Source of the DNA: Anaerostipes sp. | GTDB taxonomy: Bacteria; Bacillota; Clostridia; Lachnospirales; Lachnospiraceae | Direction: 5' to 3' | Assembly (NCBI RefSeq): GCF_018381315.1 | Contig: NZ_JAGZSD010000020.1 | Span: 30,008 to 94,007 of the forward strand | Length of the DNA stretch: 64,000 nucleotides | Shown: positions 6,750 to 14,940 of the stretch, piece by piece | How positions within the stretch are numbered: position 1 is the stretch's first letter | Layout: each line of letters starts with the position of its first letter | Program-made: the position numbers and the translations under genes | The notes under the pieces: generated by a model | The model's database searches: none | What the model saw: only the letters and a program-made list of their open reading frames with translations | Told to the model about the DNA's origin: nothing

Positions 6750-8696
6750 CTATACTTCTGTAATAATCGGAAGGATCATCGGATCCCTCTTTGTTTTCTT
6801 CCAGATATAATTGCTAAGCGTATCCCTGATGCATGATTTTAACTTGCCCCAGTCAGTGATATTTTTCGTAAGGCATCCTTCCACCGCATCCGCAACCACC
6901 TGTCTGGCTCCTTCCATGAGGCTTTCAGATTCTCTGACATATACAAAACCGCGGGATACAATATCCGGTCCGGCTAAAATAATATTGCCGTGTTTTTCCA
7001 GGGTTACTGTCACAATAATCAAACCATTCTGGGACAGCTGGCGTCTGTCGTTCAGAACAATATTTCCTACGTCACCGATACCAAGACCGTCAACCAGGAT
7101 TCCCTGTGCAGGAACCTTGCCTGTAACCTTTCCGGCCTTTTTATTAATTTCCAGAACATCTCCCTCTTCCATGATGAAGACATTCTCTTTCGGAATACCC
7201 ATCTCCATGGCCAGCTCACTGTGGCGCACCAGATGGCGGTACTCCCCATGCACTGGTATTGCATACTGAGGCTTTGTAAGTGCATAGATCAGGCGCAGCT
7301 CTTCTCTGCAGGCATGGCCTGATACATGAGTATCCTGAAATACAACCTTGGCACCCATCATCGCCAGTTCATTCATGATGTTGGAAACATTCTTTTCATT
7401 TCCCGGAATAGGGCTGGAGCTGAACACAATCGTATCCGTCGATTTGATGGAAACCTTCCGGTGAGTGTTGTTCGCCATCCTGGACAGGGCAGCCATAGTC
7501 TCTCCCTGGCTTCCGGTTGTGATCATAACAATCTGGTCATCCGGATAATTTTTAATCTGATCCGTCTCGATCAGCGTATTTTTCGGTATTTTAATATAGC
7601 CGAGTTCAGACGCTGTGGCAATGATATTTACCATGCTCCGGCCTTCTACGGCAACTTTTCTGCCATACTTATAAGCAGAATTAATGATCTGCTGCACACG
7701 GTCCACGTTAGACGCAAAGGTCGCAACAATCATCCTTCCGTTTGGATGAGCTGCAAAAAGGCTGTCCAATGTCTTGCCCACCTTCTTTTCAGACTGTGTA
7801 TAGCCCGGGCGTTCTGCGTTCGTGCTGTCTGCCATCAATGCCAGTACACCTTCCCTGCCAAGCTCTGCAAACCTTGCCAGGTCGATAGCCTCGCCAAAGA
7901 GCGGAGTATGATCGATCTTAAAGTCACCCGTATGGATAATAAGTCCCGCAGGCGTATGGATTGCCAGAGCTGCCGCGTCCGCAATACTGTGGTTTGTCTT
8001 AATAAACTCTACAGTAAAGACACCAAGTTTGATCACGTCACCGTGTTTTACCACTGTTTTCTTCACCTGCTTGAGCAGTCCGTGTTCTTTTAACTTGTTG
8101 TCAATCAGTCCCATGGTAAGTTTTGTGGCATACACCGGAATATTCAGCTGTTTTTCAATATAAGGAATGGCGCCGATATGATCCTCATGTCCATGAGTGA
8201 TGACCAGTCCCTTAATCTTCTTTGCATTCTCTTTTAAATATGTCACATCCGGAATGACAAGATCAATGCCGAGCATCTCATCGTCCGGAAAGGCCACGCC
8301 GCAGTCAACAATCAAAATATTGTTGTTATATTCAAAAGCGGTGATATTCATACCGATCTGTCCGAGTCCTCCGAGAGGAATAATCTTTACCGTTCCTGTA
8401 CTCCTTCTCTGAGCAGTTCTGGGACGTGACTGAGCTTTCGGCGCAGCTCCCTGTCCCGGGTTCTTTGCCTTTGCAGTTCCCTGGGCTTTCGGTGCTGTTT
8501 TTGCCTTCGGAGCGGCTGTCTTTCTAGGTGCCGCCTCTTTCTGCGGTTTCGCCTTTACTGTAAGCTCCTTTGATTCATTCGGAATCACTGCCGGTGCTTT
8601 CGGCTGGCTGTATTTTTTCGGCCAGTAATTTCTGTTTTGTTTCTTTTGCTGCTGTCCTTCTGTCTTGTTACCTACACTTGTGTTGTCTGATTTCAA
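6750..8696 (-). CDS. rnj: Ribonuclease J with a long basic N-terminal extension
   Basis: 648 residues. After about 100 residues rich in Lys, Ala, Pro and Gln, the metallo-beta-lactamase core begins at GTVKIIPLGGLGQIGMN. It carries the zinc motif THGHEDHIGA (about residues 167-176), HTGDFKIDHTP, MADSTNAERPG, TTGSQGE and VHGEYRHLVRH, all typical of RNase J, the endo/5'-exoribonuclease of mRNA decay and rRNA maturation. I choose a TTG start at 8696, because GGAGGA lies 6 nt upstream. The ATG-like extension to 8741 would overlap fur. The core length (about 550) is normal, so the extension is the unusual part; it could bind RNA or the degradosome. Confidence 0.9.
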   Translation of the reverse strand: MKSDNTSVGNKTEGQQQKKQNRNYWPKKYSQPKAPAVIPNESKELTVKAKPQKEAAPRKTAAPKAKTAPKAQGTAKAKNPGQGAAPKAQSRPRTAQRRSTGTVKIIPLGGLGQIGMNITAFEYNNNILIVDCGVAFPDDEMLGIDLVIPDVTYLKENAKKIKGLVITHGHEDHIGAIPYIEKQLNIPVYATKLTMGLIDNKLKEHGLLKQVKKTVVKHGDVIKLGVFTVEFIKTNHSIADAAALAIHTPAGLIIHTGDFKIDHTPLFGEAIDLARFAELGREGVLALMADSTNAERPGYTQSEKKVGKTLDSLFAAHPNGRMIVATFASNVDRVQQIINSAYKYGRKVAVEGRSMVNIIATASELGYIKIPKNTLIETDQIKNYPDDQIVMITTGSQGETMAALSRMANNTHRKVSIKSTDTIVFSSSPIPGNEKNVSNIMNELAMMGAKVVFQDTHVSGHACREELRLIYALTKPQYAIPVHGEYRHLVRHSELAMEMGIPKENVFIMEEGDVLEINKKAGKVTGKVPAQGILVDGLGIGDVGNIVLNDRRQLSQNGLIIVTVTLEKHGNIILAGPDIVSRGFVYVRESESLMEGARQVVADAVEGCLTKNITDWGKLKSCIRDTLSNYIWKKTKRDPMILPIITEV

Positions 8697-8715
8697 AATA
8701 ATTCCTCCATTATGA

Positions 8716-9165
8716 TTATTTCCGGTTATTTTGACAATCACGACAATATCCGTACATCTTCAATTCATGATCATGGACGATGAATCCGGTTGTTTTTTCT
8801 ACCTGTTTTTCTAATTCATCTAATAAATCATCGTCGAACTTTAAAACTTTTCCGCAATTCACACATATCAAATGATGATGGTGGTGCTCATTTTTATCTT
8901 CTTTTCCGATTTCATAGCGAACATATCCATCATCTAAATTCAATTTATCAATTAATCCTAATTCACAAAGTAACTGTATGGTACGATAAATTGTCGCAAT
9001 CCCGATCTCCGGGATGTCTACTTTAACCAATTCATAGATTTCTTCCGCGGTCAGATGCTGGTCTGGTTTTTGTGAAAGTGCTTTCAATACAGCTTTTCTC
9101 TGATTGGTCACTTTTAAACCTTTGCTTTTTAGAATTTTAATAAAAGCTTCTTCATTATACCCCAT
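8716..9165 (-). CDS. Fur family transcriptional regulator (Fur/PerR/Zur type)
   Basis: 149 residues. An N-terminal winged helix (GLKVTNQRKAVLKAL, AEEIYELVK, IGIATIYRTIQLL) is followed by a dimerisation domain with a histidine cluster (EHHHHHLICVNCGKVLKF) and two CxxC motifs, CVNC and CRDC, that form a structural zinc site. HDHELKMYGYC completes the metal-binding pattern. Which metal or peroxide it senses cannot be read from these motifs alone. It lies inside the ireB-ruvX-RNase J operon, a common position in Lachnospiraceae. The start follows GAGGTGG. Confidence 0.9.
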   Translation of the reverse strand: MGYNEEAFIKILKSKGLKVTNQRKAVLKALSQKPDQHLTAEEIYELVKVDIPEIGIATIYRTIQLLCELGLIDKLNLDDGYVRYEIGKEDKNEHHHHHLICVNCGKVLKFDDDLLDELEKQVEKTTGFIVHDHELKMYGYCRDCQNNRK

Positions 9166-9191
9166 TGAACCACCTCGAAATCCTGTTGCAT

Positions 9192-9458
9192 TTATACTGT
9201 CAAATCAAAATCCTCGATTAATTCATTGAATATCTTAGAAATGATCTCAAGTTCTTCTTCATCTTCTACAATCTCGTAAGAGACATACTCTCCATCCAGA
9301 GAGATTTCCTTCATTATCAAAACGGTCCCGTCTTCTTCCACGGAATCCGCAACGAGCAGGTAATTTGTCCCTGCAAGTGTCGTCTGTTCCAGTACCATGA
9401 ATTCAATTTCCTGGCCCTGATCATCTAAAAAGAGAATTGTGCTCTCTTTATCTTTCAT
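9192..9458 (-). CDS. DUF1292 family protein (YrzB-like)
   Basis: 88 residues, acidic, beta-rich and without membrane segments. Its sequence pattern is that of the DUF1292/YrzB family: TILFLDDQGQEIEFMVLEQT, then TNYLLVADS and ISLDGEYVSYEIVEDEEE. The family is found between ruvX (yrrK) and mltG (yrrL) genes throughout Firmicutes, as here. No biochemical function is established. The start at 9458 follows AAAGGA, and the gene lies 16 bp behind ruvX. Confidence 0.85.
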   Translation of the reverse strand: MKDKESTILFLDDQGQEIEFMVLEQTTLAGTNYLLVADSVEEDGTVLIMKEISLDGEYVSYEIVEDEEELEIISKIFNELIEDFDLTV

Positions 9459-9474
9459 TTTATCAATCCTTTCT

Positions 9475-9891
9475 TTACAGGGAATCCAGATAGCCCTGTA
9501 AAATCATTGAAGCAGCAACCTGATCAATGACCTTTTTGCGGTTTTCCCTTCGGACGCCGCTTTCCATTAATACTTTATTGGACGCAACTGTAGAAAGGCG
9601 CTCGTCCCATAAGATAACGTCAAGTCCGGTTCTGCGCACTAAACTATCGCGGAAAGCTTCCGTTGCCATTCCGCGTTCTCCGACCGTGTTATTCATATTC
9701 TTCGGATATCCGAGGACGATCTTTTCTACGTTGTATTCGGCGATGATCTCCTCTATCCTTGCATAAGTTTTCCTTAACTTATTCTCATCTTTTCTCGTAA
9801 TGGTTTCCAGCGGCTGTGCTGTGATCCCCAGCTCATCACTCAGGGCAGCGCCCACTGTCTTTGTCCCATAATCCAGCCCAAGTATCCTCAT
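9475..9891 (-). CDS. ruvX: RuvX/YqgF RNase H-fold nuclease family (pre-16S rRNA processing / Holliday junction resolvase-like)
   Basis: 138 residues. It starts with the diagnostic MRILGLDYGTKTVGAALSD, which carries the first catalytic aspartate of the RNase H fold. LGYPKNMNNTVGERG and ILWDERLSTVAS with the second acidic position follow, then a C-terminal KVIDQVAASMILQGYL. Homologues take part in 16S rRNA 5' maturation (E. coli YqgF) and have been proposed as resolvases. It sits 5 bp behind ireB, an operon order shared by many Firmicutes. Its start is preceded by TAGGGGAT. Confidence 0.92.
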   Translation of the reverse strand: MRILGLDYGTKTVGAALSDELGITAQPLETITRKDENKLRKTYARIEEIIAEYNVEKIVLGYPKNMNNTVGERGMATEAFRDSLVRRTGLDVILWDERLSTVASNKVLMESGVRRENRKKVIDQVAASMILQGYLDSL

Positions 9892-9896
9892 ATCCC

Positions 9897-10151
9897 CTAC
9901 TTCAGCCTTGTGTTGATATAATTTACAAACAGGGCTTCGATAATCTCGTCCCGTTCTACCTTATTAATAATGCTTCTTGCATTCTTATGGCTGGTAATGT
10001 AGGTCGGATCGCCTGACATAATATATCCTACCATCTGGTTTACGGGATTATATCCCTTTTCTTCCAATGCAGCATAAACATGCTCTAGAATTCTATGCAC
10101 GTCCAGTTCATCTTTCACTACGGAAAAATGTTGTGTCTGATTCTTATCCAT
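9897..10151 (-). CDS. ireB: IreB family regulatory phosphoprotein (UPF0297)
   Basis: 84 residues, exactly the family's usual length. HFSVVKDELDVHRILEHVY, GYNPVNQMVGYIMSGDPTYI and RDEIIEALFVNYI are typical of the UPF0297/IreB family, whose Enterococcus member is phosphorylated by the Ser/Thr kinase IreK. I start at 10151 because AAAAAGGACG precedes that ATG; a 20-residue upstream extension lacks any such signal. It is the first gene of the long minus-strand operon that ends with the U32 gene. Confidence 0.92.
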   Translation of the reverse strand: MDKNQTQHFSVVKDELDVHRILEHVYAALEEKGYNPVNQMVGYIMSGDPTYITSHKNARSIINKVERDEIIEALFVNYINTRLK

Positions 10152-10182
10152 AATATCACGTCCTTTTTCGTATCTTTTTTTT

Positions 10183-10211
10183 ATTCTAATATATATCCGA
10201 AAAAATAGCAA
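10183..10211 (-). promoter_or_regulatory. Promoter of the ireB-ruvX operon
   Basis: On the minus strand TTGCTA (10206-10211) and TAGAAT (10183-10188) are 17 nt apart, about 30 nt upstream of the ireB start and just after the end of mtaB. Confidence 0.5.
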
Positions 10212-10219
10212 TGGATTTT

Positions 10220-11539
10220 CTACAGATTTCCTGTCATATATCCATCCCCGCTGACACCGGTAAGATGAACTTTGACAATCTGGTTTTCCAGCGGCTCCTT
10301 ACTTTCCACCGCCACTTTTACATATTCCTTTGTATGTCCGACGTATAGATTTTCACCGCTGTGCTTTAATTTTTCTTCGATCAGGACTTCTCTGTCCGTT
10401 CCAGTCTGGCCCTGTTCAAAAGCCAGCTTATGTGCATCATTCATGGCAATCAGTATACTGCTTCTTCTTGCTTTCTCCTGGCTGCTGACCTGATGTTCCA
10501 TAACGGCAGCTCTCGTGCCTTTGCGCTTTGAGTATTTAAAAACATGCATTTCATACAGATTGATTTCTTCCAAAAACTTTCTGGTAATCTCGAATTCTTC
10601 CTCAGTCTCTCCCGGGAAACCTACAATGATATCTGTAGTAAGTGCAGGCTGATCAAATGCATCTCTTAATATTTTTATTTTTTCCCGGATCTCTTCTGTT
10701 GTATACTTCCGATTCATCCGCTTTAAAGTTTCATCGCAGCCGCTCTGAAGAGAAAGATGAAAATGAGGGCAGAACTGGCTGATATTCTGAAGCCTTTTGA
10801 CTGACTCCTCTGTGATGATTCCCGGTTCCAGGGAACCGAGCCGAATTCTTTTCACTTCGCTGATCTTTCCTATTTCCTCCAGCAGATCTATGAGCTCTTT
10901 TCCTTCCTTCAGATCTGTGCCGTAGGAACATACATGGATCCCGGTAATCACAAATTCCCGGCAGCCGTTTTCCGTAAGCTCCCGGATCTCTTTTAAAATA
11001 TCTTCCATCAGCCGGCTCCTTACTCTTCCTCTGGCATAAGGAATAATGCAGTAGGAACAGAATTGATTGCAGCCGTCCTGGACTTTAATATATGCCCTGG
11101 TATGTTCATTTAAATGGCTGACATGCAGAGCTTCGTACTCACTTCCGGAAGACAGGTCCACAACTTCAGAATCCTGCCGGCGGTCTTTGAAATAAGTTTC
11201 CAATATGGATATGAGATCTTTCTTTTTATTGTTCCCAATAATCAGATCAATCAACGGGTCCTTCTCTAATTCCTCTTTTCCTACCTGCGCATAGCATCCC
11301 ACGGCAGCTACCACCGTATCCGGATTCAATTTTTTCGCCCGGTGCAGCATTTGTCTGGACTTACGCTCAGCAATATTGGTGACAGAGCAGGTATTTACGA
11401 TATAGACATCGGCACCTTCTTTTGGGCTGACGATCTCGGCTCCCGCACTTGTAAGCATGTCAAACATGGCATCGGATTCATACTGATTGACTTTGCACCC
11501 TAACGTCACAATGGCTGCTTTCACATTATTTAAACTCAT
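10220..11539 (-). CDS. mtaB: tRNA t6A37 methylthiotransferase MtaB
   Basis: 439 residues. The three methylthiotransferase parts are present. The N-terminal domain has cluster cysteines in AIVTLGCKVNQYESDAM, VNTCSV and VAAVGCYAQ. The radical-SAM core has CNQFCSYCIIPYARG (CxxxCxxC), and a C-terminal TRAM-like domain follows. The wording GCKVNQYES is characteristic of MtaB (yqeV) rather than MiaB. It converts t6A37 to ms2t6A37 in tRNAs decoding ANN codons. The start is set at the ATG at 11539 behind AAAGGAAAAG; an upstream TTG-started extension has no signal. Confidence 0.92.
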   Translation of the reverse strand: MSLNNVKAAIVTLGCKVNQYESDAMFDMLTSAGAEIVSPKEGADVYIVNTCSVTNIAERKSRQMLHRAKKLNPDTVVAAVGCYAQVGKEELEKDPLIDLIIGNNKKKDLISILETYFKDRRQDSEVVDLSSGSEYEALHVSHLNEHTRAYIKVQDGCNQFCSYCIIPYARGRVRSRLMEDILKEIRELTENGCREFVITGIHVCSYGTDLKEGKELIDLLEEIGKISEVKRIRLGSLEPGIITEESVKRLQNISQFCPHFHLSLQSGCDETLKRMNRKYTTEEIREKIKILRDAFDQPALTTDIIVGFPGETEEEFEITRKFLEEINLYEMHVFKYSKRKGTRAAVMEHQVSSQEKARRSSILIAMNDAHKLAFEQGQTGTDREVLIEEKLKHSGENLYVGHTKEYVKVAVESKEPLENQIVKVHLTGVSGDGYMTGNL

Positions 11540-11616
11540 AGAGTGTTTCTTTTCCTTTCGTTCATATTGACAATTCAAATATTAGCTTGTACACTATCGT
11601 CATTGGAGGATGAATC

Positions 11617-11859
11617 ATGTGTGAAGTACAACTAATGCTGAATTCTATAAAGAAGGTCAATGATTTTATAAATATCGTCAAAGAATATGACGGCGATTTT
11701 TACATAATATCAGGCTCTTATCTCCTAGATGCAGCAAGCGTCATGGATCTGTTCAGCTTAAACTTATATGAACCGATTCTTCTTGCCTTTCAGATTCCTG
11801 AAAAGAGGGATGAGATTTTAAAAAGGCTGGAACCGTTTCTCTGTTCTCCCCCTCAGTAA
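11617..11859 (+). CDS. HPr/Crh-like small protein without the active-site histidine
   Basis: 80 residues that align over their whole length with HPr, the PTS phosphocarrier. The loop normally holding His15 (GLHTRPA) reads SIKKVND here, with Lys at the His15 position, so it cannot carry phosphate between EI and EII. The regulatory serine region (SAKSLFKL in HPr) is kept as DAASVMDLFSL, with Ser at the Ser46 place. This combination resembles Bacillus Crh, a regulatory HPr homologue. GGAGG (11605-11609) precedes the ATG. It is isolated, divergent from mtaB and convergent with thiI. The assignment is from residue-by-residue alignment by eye. Confidence 0.6.
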   Translation: MCEVQLMLNSIKKVNDFINIVKEYDGDFYIISGSYLLDAASVMDLFSLNLYEPILLAFQIPEKRDEILKRLEPFLCSPPQ

Positions 11860-11866
11860 CACTTCT

Positions 11867-13045
11867 TTATTTCACAACGATGACTTCTGTTGTGGCAATC
11901 GCTTTTTCCATCAGTTCATCAATAACTTCTTTCAGATTTTCTTCGGATTTCTCAATCTTTTTTAAATTTCCTTTGGTTACCGGATGCTTTGCCACAAAGA
12001 TTGTACAGCAGTCTTCAAACGGCTGGATAGAAGTCTCAAATGTATCAATTTTTTCCGCAATATTTACAATCTCCTGTTTATCCATTCCGATTAACGGACG
12101 GAAAACCGGCATATGGCATACCTCATTTGTAATAGCCAGATTATGGATCGTCTGACTGGCCACCTGGCCGATACTCTCTCCTGTAATCAGCGCCAGGCCG
12201 TTATTTTCATTTGCAAAATGTTCTGCAATCTTCATCATATAACGCCTCATGATGATCGTCAGCTGATCGTGGGGACATTTCTCATAGATTGCCAGCTGTA
12301 TATCTGTAAAATTCACCACATGCAGATGGATCGGCCCTGCATATTTGGATACAATCTTTGCAAGATCCACTACCTTTTGTTTCGCCCGCTCGCTTGTATA
12401 TGGAGGCGCGTGAAAATAAGTGGCGTCTATCCTGACTCCCCTTTTTGCGATCATATATCCCGCTACAGGGCTGTCGATTCCTCCTGACAAAAGCAGCATA
12501 GCCCTTCCGTTGGTGCCCACCGGCATACCTCCCGGCCCCGGAATCTCTGTAGAGTAAATATAGATCTGCTGTCTTACCTCAATATTCACCAGTACATCCG
12601 GGTGATGCACATCTACTTTTAATTCCGGCCAGGCTTCCAGAAGTTTTTCTCCCATAAGGCAATTAATGTCCATAGAATTTACAGGAAATTCTTTGTCCCC
12701 GCGCCTTGCATTGACCTTAAAAGTAAAGTCCTTTTTGTCATACTGGCTGTCCACGTAGCGCAGCACCGCATCCGTCAGATGTTCCATGTCTTTTGTCTGT
12801 TCGATCACCATAGGGCAGATACCGGTAATCCCAAAGACAGTCTTTAAACCTTCTACCGCTTCCTCATAGTCAAACTCATCCTGTCCTTCCACGAAAACCC
12901 GTCCGGATTCTTTTCTCACTTTAAATTCTCCCACGGACTTCAGCGCATATTTGATCTGTCTGACCAAGGCATCCTCAAACATGTACCGGTTCTTTCCTTT
13001 AATACCGATCTCGGCATATTTAATCAAAAAAGCTTGTATTTTCAT
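11867..13045 (-). CDS. thiI: tRNA 4-thiouridine synthetase ThiI
   Basis: 392 residues, the short form without a rhodanese domain that is common in Firmicutes. The N-terminal ferredoxin-like and THUMP regions (about 1-165) are followed by the PP-loop ATP pyrophosphatase AMLLLSGGIDSPVAGYMIAK and ITGESIGQVASQT. It makes s4U8 in tRNA using sulfur from a cysteine desulfurase, and may also serve thiazole synthesis. The dedicated desulfurase gene is directly upstream, 13 bp away, as in Bacillus nifZ-thiI. Confidence 0.95.
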   Translation of the reverse strand: MKIQAFLIKYAEIGIKGKNRYMFEDALVRQIKYALKSVGEFKVRKESGRVFVEGQDEFDYEEAVEGLKTVFGITGICPMVIEQTKDMEHLTDAVLRYVDSQYDKKDFTFKVNARRGDKEFPVNSMDINCLMGEKLLEAWPELKVDVHHPDVLVNIEVRQQIYIYSTEIPGPGGMPVGTNGRAMLLLSGGIDSPVAGYMIAKRGVRIDATYFHAPPYTSERAKQKVVDLAKIVSKYAGPIHLHVVNFTDIQLAIYEKCPHDQLTIIMRRYMMKIAEHFANENNGLALITGESIGQVASQTIHNLAITNEVCHMPVFRPLIGMDKQEIVNIAEKIDTFETSIQPFEDCCTIFVAKHPVTKGNLKKIEKSEENLKEVIDELMEKAIATTEVIVVK

Positions 13046-13058
13046 TTTTTCTCCTTTT

Positions 13059-14201
13059 CTATCTCCTTACAAATTTCCGAAGCATCGGAACTAATTTTTC
13101 CAGCGCTGTTATAACCTGGTCCACTTCCTCTTTTGTGTTATATAATGAAAAGCTGAACCGCAGAGTTCCGTCCATGTATTCCGGGCTCAGTCCGATGGCT
13201 GACAAAGTTCCGCTTATATGAGGCCGGTTGGAAGAACATGCTGACCCGGAAGATACATAGATTTCTCTCTCCTCCAATGCATGCAGCAACACCTCACTGC
13301 GGACGTTTTTAAAGCTGATGCTTGCCACATGAGGGGCTTCCCCTGAATTATCCTTAATCTCAGGAATATCCGATACCCGGCTTCTGAAATAATCCCTGAC
13401 TTCCCCGATCTTCTGTACATTTTCAGAAAGATGCCCGGTCATAATCTCACATGCTTTTCCAAGTCCTGCAATTCCCGGAACATTTTCGGTTCCTGAACGC
13501 ATCCCTTTTTGCTGTCCTCCTCCGAGAATGATTGGCTGGATTTTGGTCTTTTCTTTTATATATAAAAATCCTGCGCCTTTTGGGCCGTGGATTTTGTGGC
13601 CGCTCATAGACATCAGATCGATCCCTTCATTTTTTGGTACCACCGGAATCTTTCCATATCCCTGGATGGCATCTACATGAAAGACCGTCTCCGGATTTTT
13701 CTCTTTGACAATCCTTCCGATCTCCTTTACCGGCTCCACCGCTCCGATCTCATTATTGACCAGCATACAGGAGACAAGAATCGTATCCTCTCTCACACTG
13801 TCTCTCAGCTGATTCAGATCTATGATCCCTTTCTCATCTACGTTCAGATAAGTAACCTCAAACCCCTGGTTTTCTAAAAAAAACATCGGTTCATACACAG
13901 AGGCGTGTTCGATCCTTGTAGTAATAATATGCTTTCCCCGCCTTTTATTTGCCATGGCAGTCCCAAAGATTGCAAAATTATTAGACTCTGTTCCTCCGGA
14001 AGTAAATATAATCTCTTTTTCTTTTGCCTTCAGGCTCCCTGCGATAACACGCCTGGCCTCTTTCACGATATTTTCCGCTTCTATTCCTTTTGTATGCTTT
14101 GCAGAAGGATTTCCGTAGGAGACTTCCATTGCCTCATTCATGGCTTTTAACACCTCCGGAAAAACCTTTGTAGTCGCCGCATTATCTAAGTATACTGCCA
14201 T
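13059..14201 (-). CDS. Cysteine desulfurase (NifS/IscS-like), sulfur donor for ThiI
   Basis: 380 residues of the PLP aminotransferase class V fold. AVYLDNAATTKVFPEVL opens the protein. HVDAIQGYGKIP and SMSGHKIHGPKGAGFLY hold the PLP-binding histidine and lysine, and SSGSACSSNRPHISG contains the catalytic cysteine. The start is the ATG at 14201, one base after the rsmE stop (TGATATG) and behind GGAGGAG. Adjacency to thiI argues that it supplies persulfide for tRNA thiolation (NifZ-like role) rather than general Fe-S assembly; no iscU or suf genes are nearby. Confidence 0.93.
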   Translation of the reverse strand: MAVYLDNAATTKVFPEVLKAMNEAMEVSYGNPSAKHTKGIEAENIVKEARRVIAGSLKAKEKEIIFTSGGTESNNFAIFGTAMANKRRGKHIITTRIEHASVYEPMFFLENQGFEVTYLNVDEKGIIDLNQLRDSVREDTILVSCMLVNNEIGAVEPVKEIGRIVKEKNPETVFHVDAIQGYGKIPVVPKNEGIDLMSMSGHKIHGPKGAGFLYIKEKTKIQPIILGGGQQKGMRSGTENVPGIAGLGKACEIMTGHLSENVQKIGEVRDYFRSRVSDIPEIKDNSGEAPHVASISFKNVRSEVLLHALEEREIYVSSGSACSSNRPHISGTLSAIGLSPEYMDGTLRFSFSLYNTKEEVDQVITALEKLVPMLRKFVRR

Positions 14202-14202
14202 A

Positions 14203-14940
14203 TCACTCCTCCAACTCAAACATTAAAACCGACAGCACGGCCATGCCTGCCGTTTCCGTTCTCAAGATTCTTCTGCCGAGACTCAGTACTTTTCCTCCTG
14301 CCTGTCTCAGTTCTTCGATCTCCCCAGGTTCAAAACCGCCTTCCGGCCCGATAAAAACACCGACAGACTCACTTCCCTTTGTATCCCGAATCACTTTCCT
14401 TGAGTGTTCCATCCCCTCTGCCGCCTCGTATGGTACAAGAACCGCAGACAGACTCCGGGCCTTTTGGACTGCCTCCTGAAAGGTAAGCACCTCACTGACG
14501 GTTGGAACCACACCTCTTTTTGACTGTTTTGCTGCACCGAGAGCAATCGCATTCCAGCGTTCCAGCTTTTTTTTGGCTTTTTTTTCATCCAGCTTTACAA
14601 CGCACCGTTTCATCTTCACCGGCACAATCTCGCTTGCCCCAAGTTCCACTGCTTTTTGAATCACCATCTCCATCTTGTCACCTTTGGGAAGCCCCTGAAA
14701 CAATACGATACGCTCATTAAGTTCTGACTCCACGCCGTGAATATCTGTGATTTTTGCCAGTATGCTGTTTCCGTCCATTGTCTCCAGCTCACATTCATAT
14801 TCCATTCCCCGGCGGTTGGAAAGCAGTACCTGCTCCCCTTTCTTCATACGCAGCACATTTTTTATGTGATTAACGTCTTCACCCGTAATTTCGATAAAAT
14901 TACCGTTTACCTGGCTCTCATCTATAAAAAACCGATACAT
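14203..14940 (-). CDS. rsmE: 16S rRNA m3U1498 methyltransferase RsmE
   Basis: 245 residues. An N-terminal PUA-like part (MYRFFIDESQVNGNFIEI, NHIKNVLRMKKGEQVLL) is followed by the SPOUT-fold methyltransferase domain, with GLPKGDKMEMVIQKAVELGA, GAAKQSKRG, the SAM-knot IGPEGGFEPGEIEEL and LGRRILRTETAGMAVLS. The start at 14940 overlaps the prmA stop as TAATG, so it is translationally coupled to it. The enzyme methylates U1498 in the decoding region of the 30S subunit. The prmA-rsmE pair is widespread in Firmicutes. Confidence 0.95.
   Translation of the reverse strand: MYRFFIDESQVNGNFIEITGEDVNHIKNVLRMKKGEQVLLSNRRGMEYECELETMDGNSILAKITDIHGVESELNERIVLFQGLPKGDKMEMVIQKAVELGASEIVPVKMKRCVVKLDEKKAKKKLERWNAIALGAAKQSKRGVVPTVSEVLTFQEAVQKARSLSAVLVPYEAAEGMEHSRKVIRDTKGSESVGVFIGPEGGFEPGEIEELRQAGGKVLSLGRRILRTETAGMAVLSVLMFELEE

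Noticed and set aside
7326..8093. 255-codon open frame on the plus strand
   Set aside because: It is fully antisense to the conserved core of RNase J, has no family features and no ribosome binding site.
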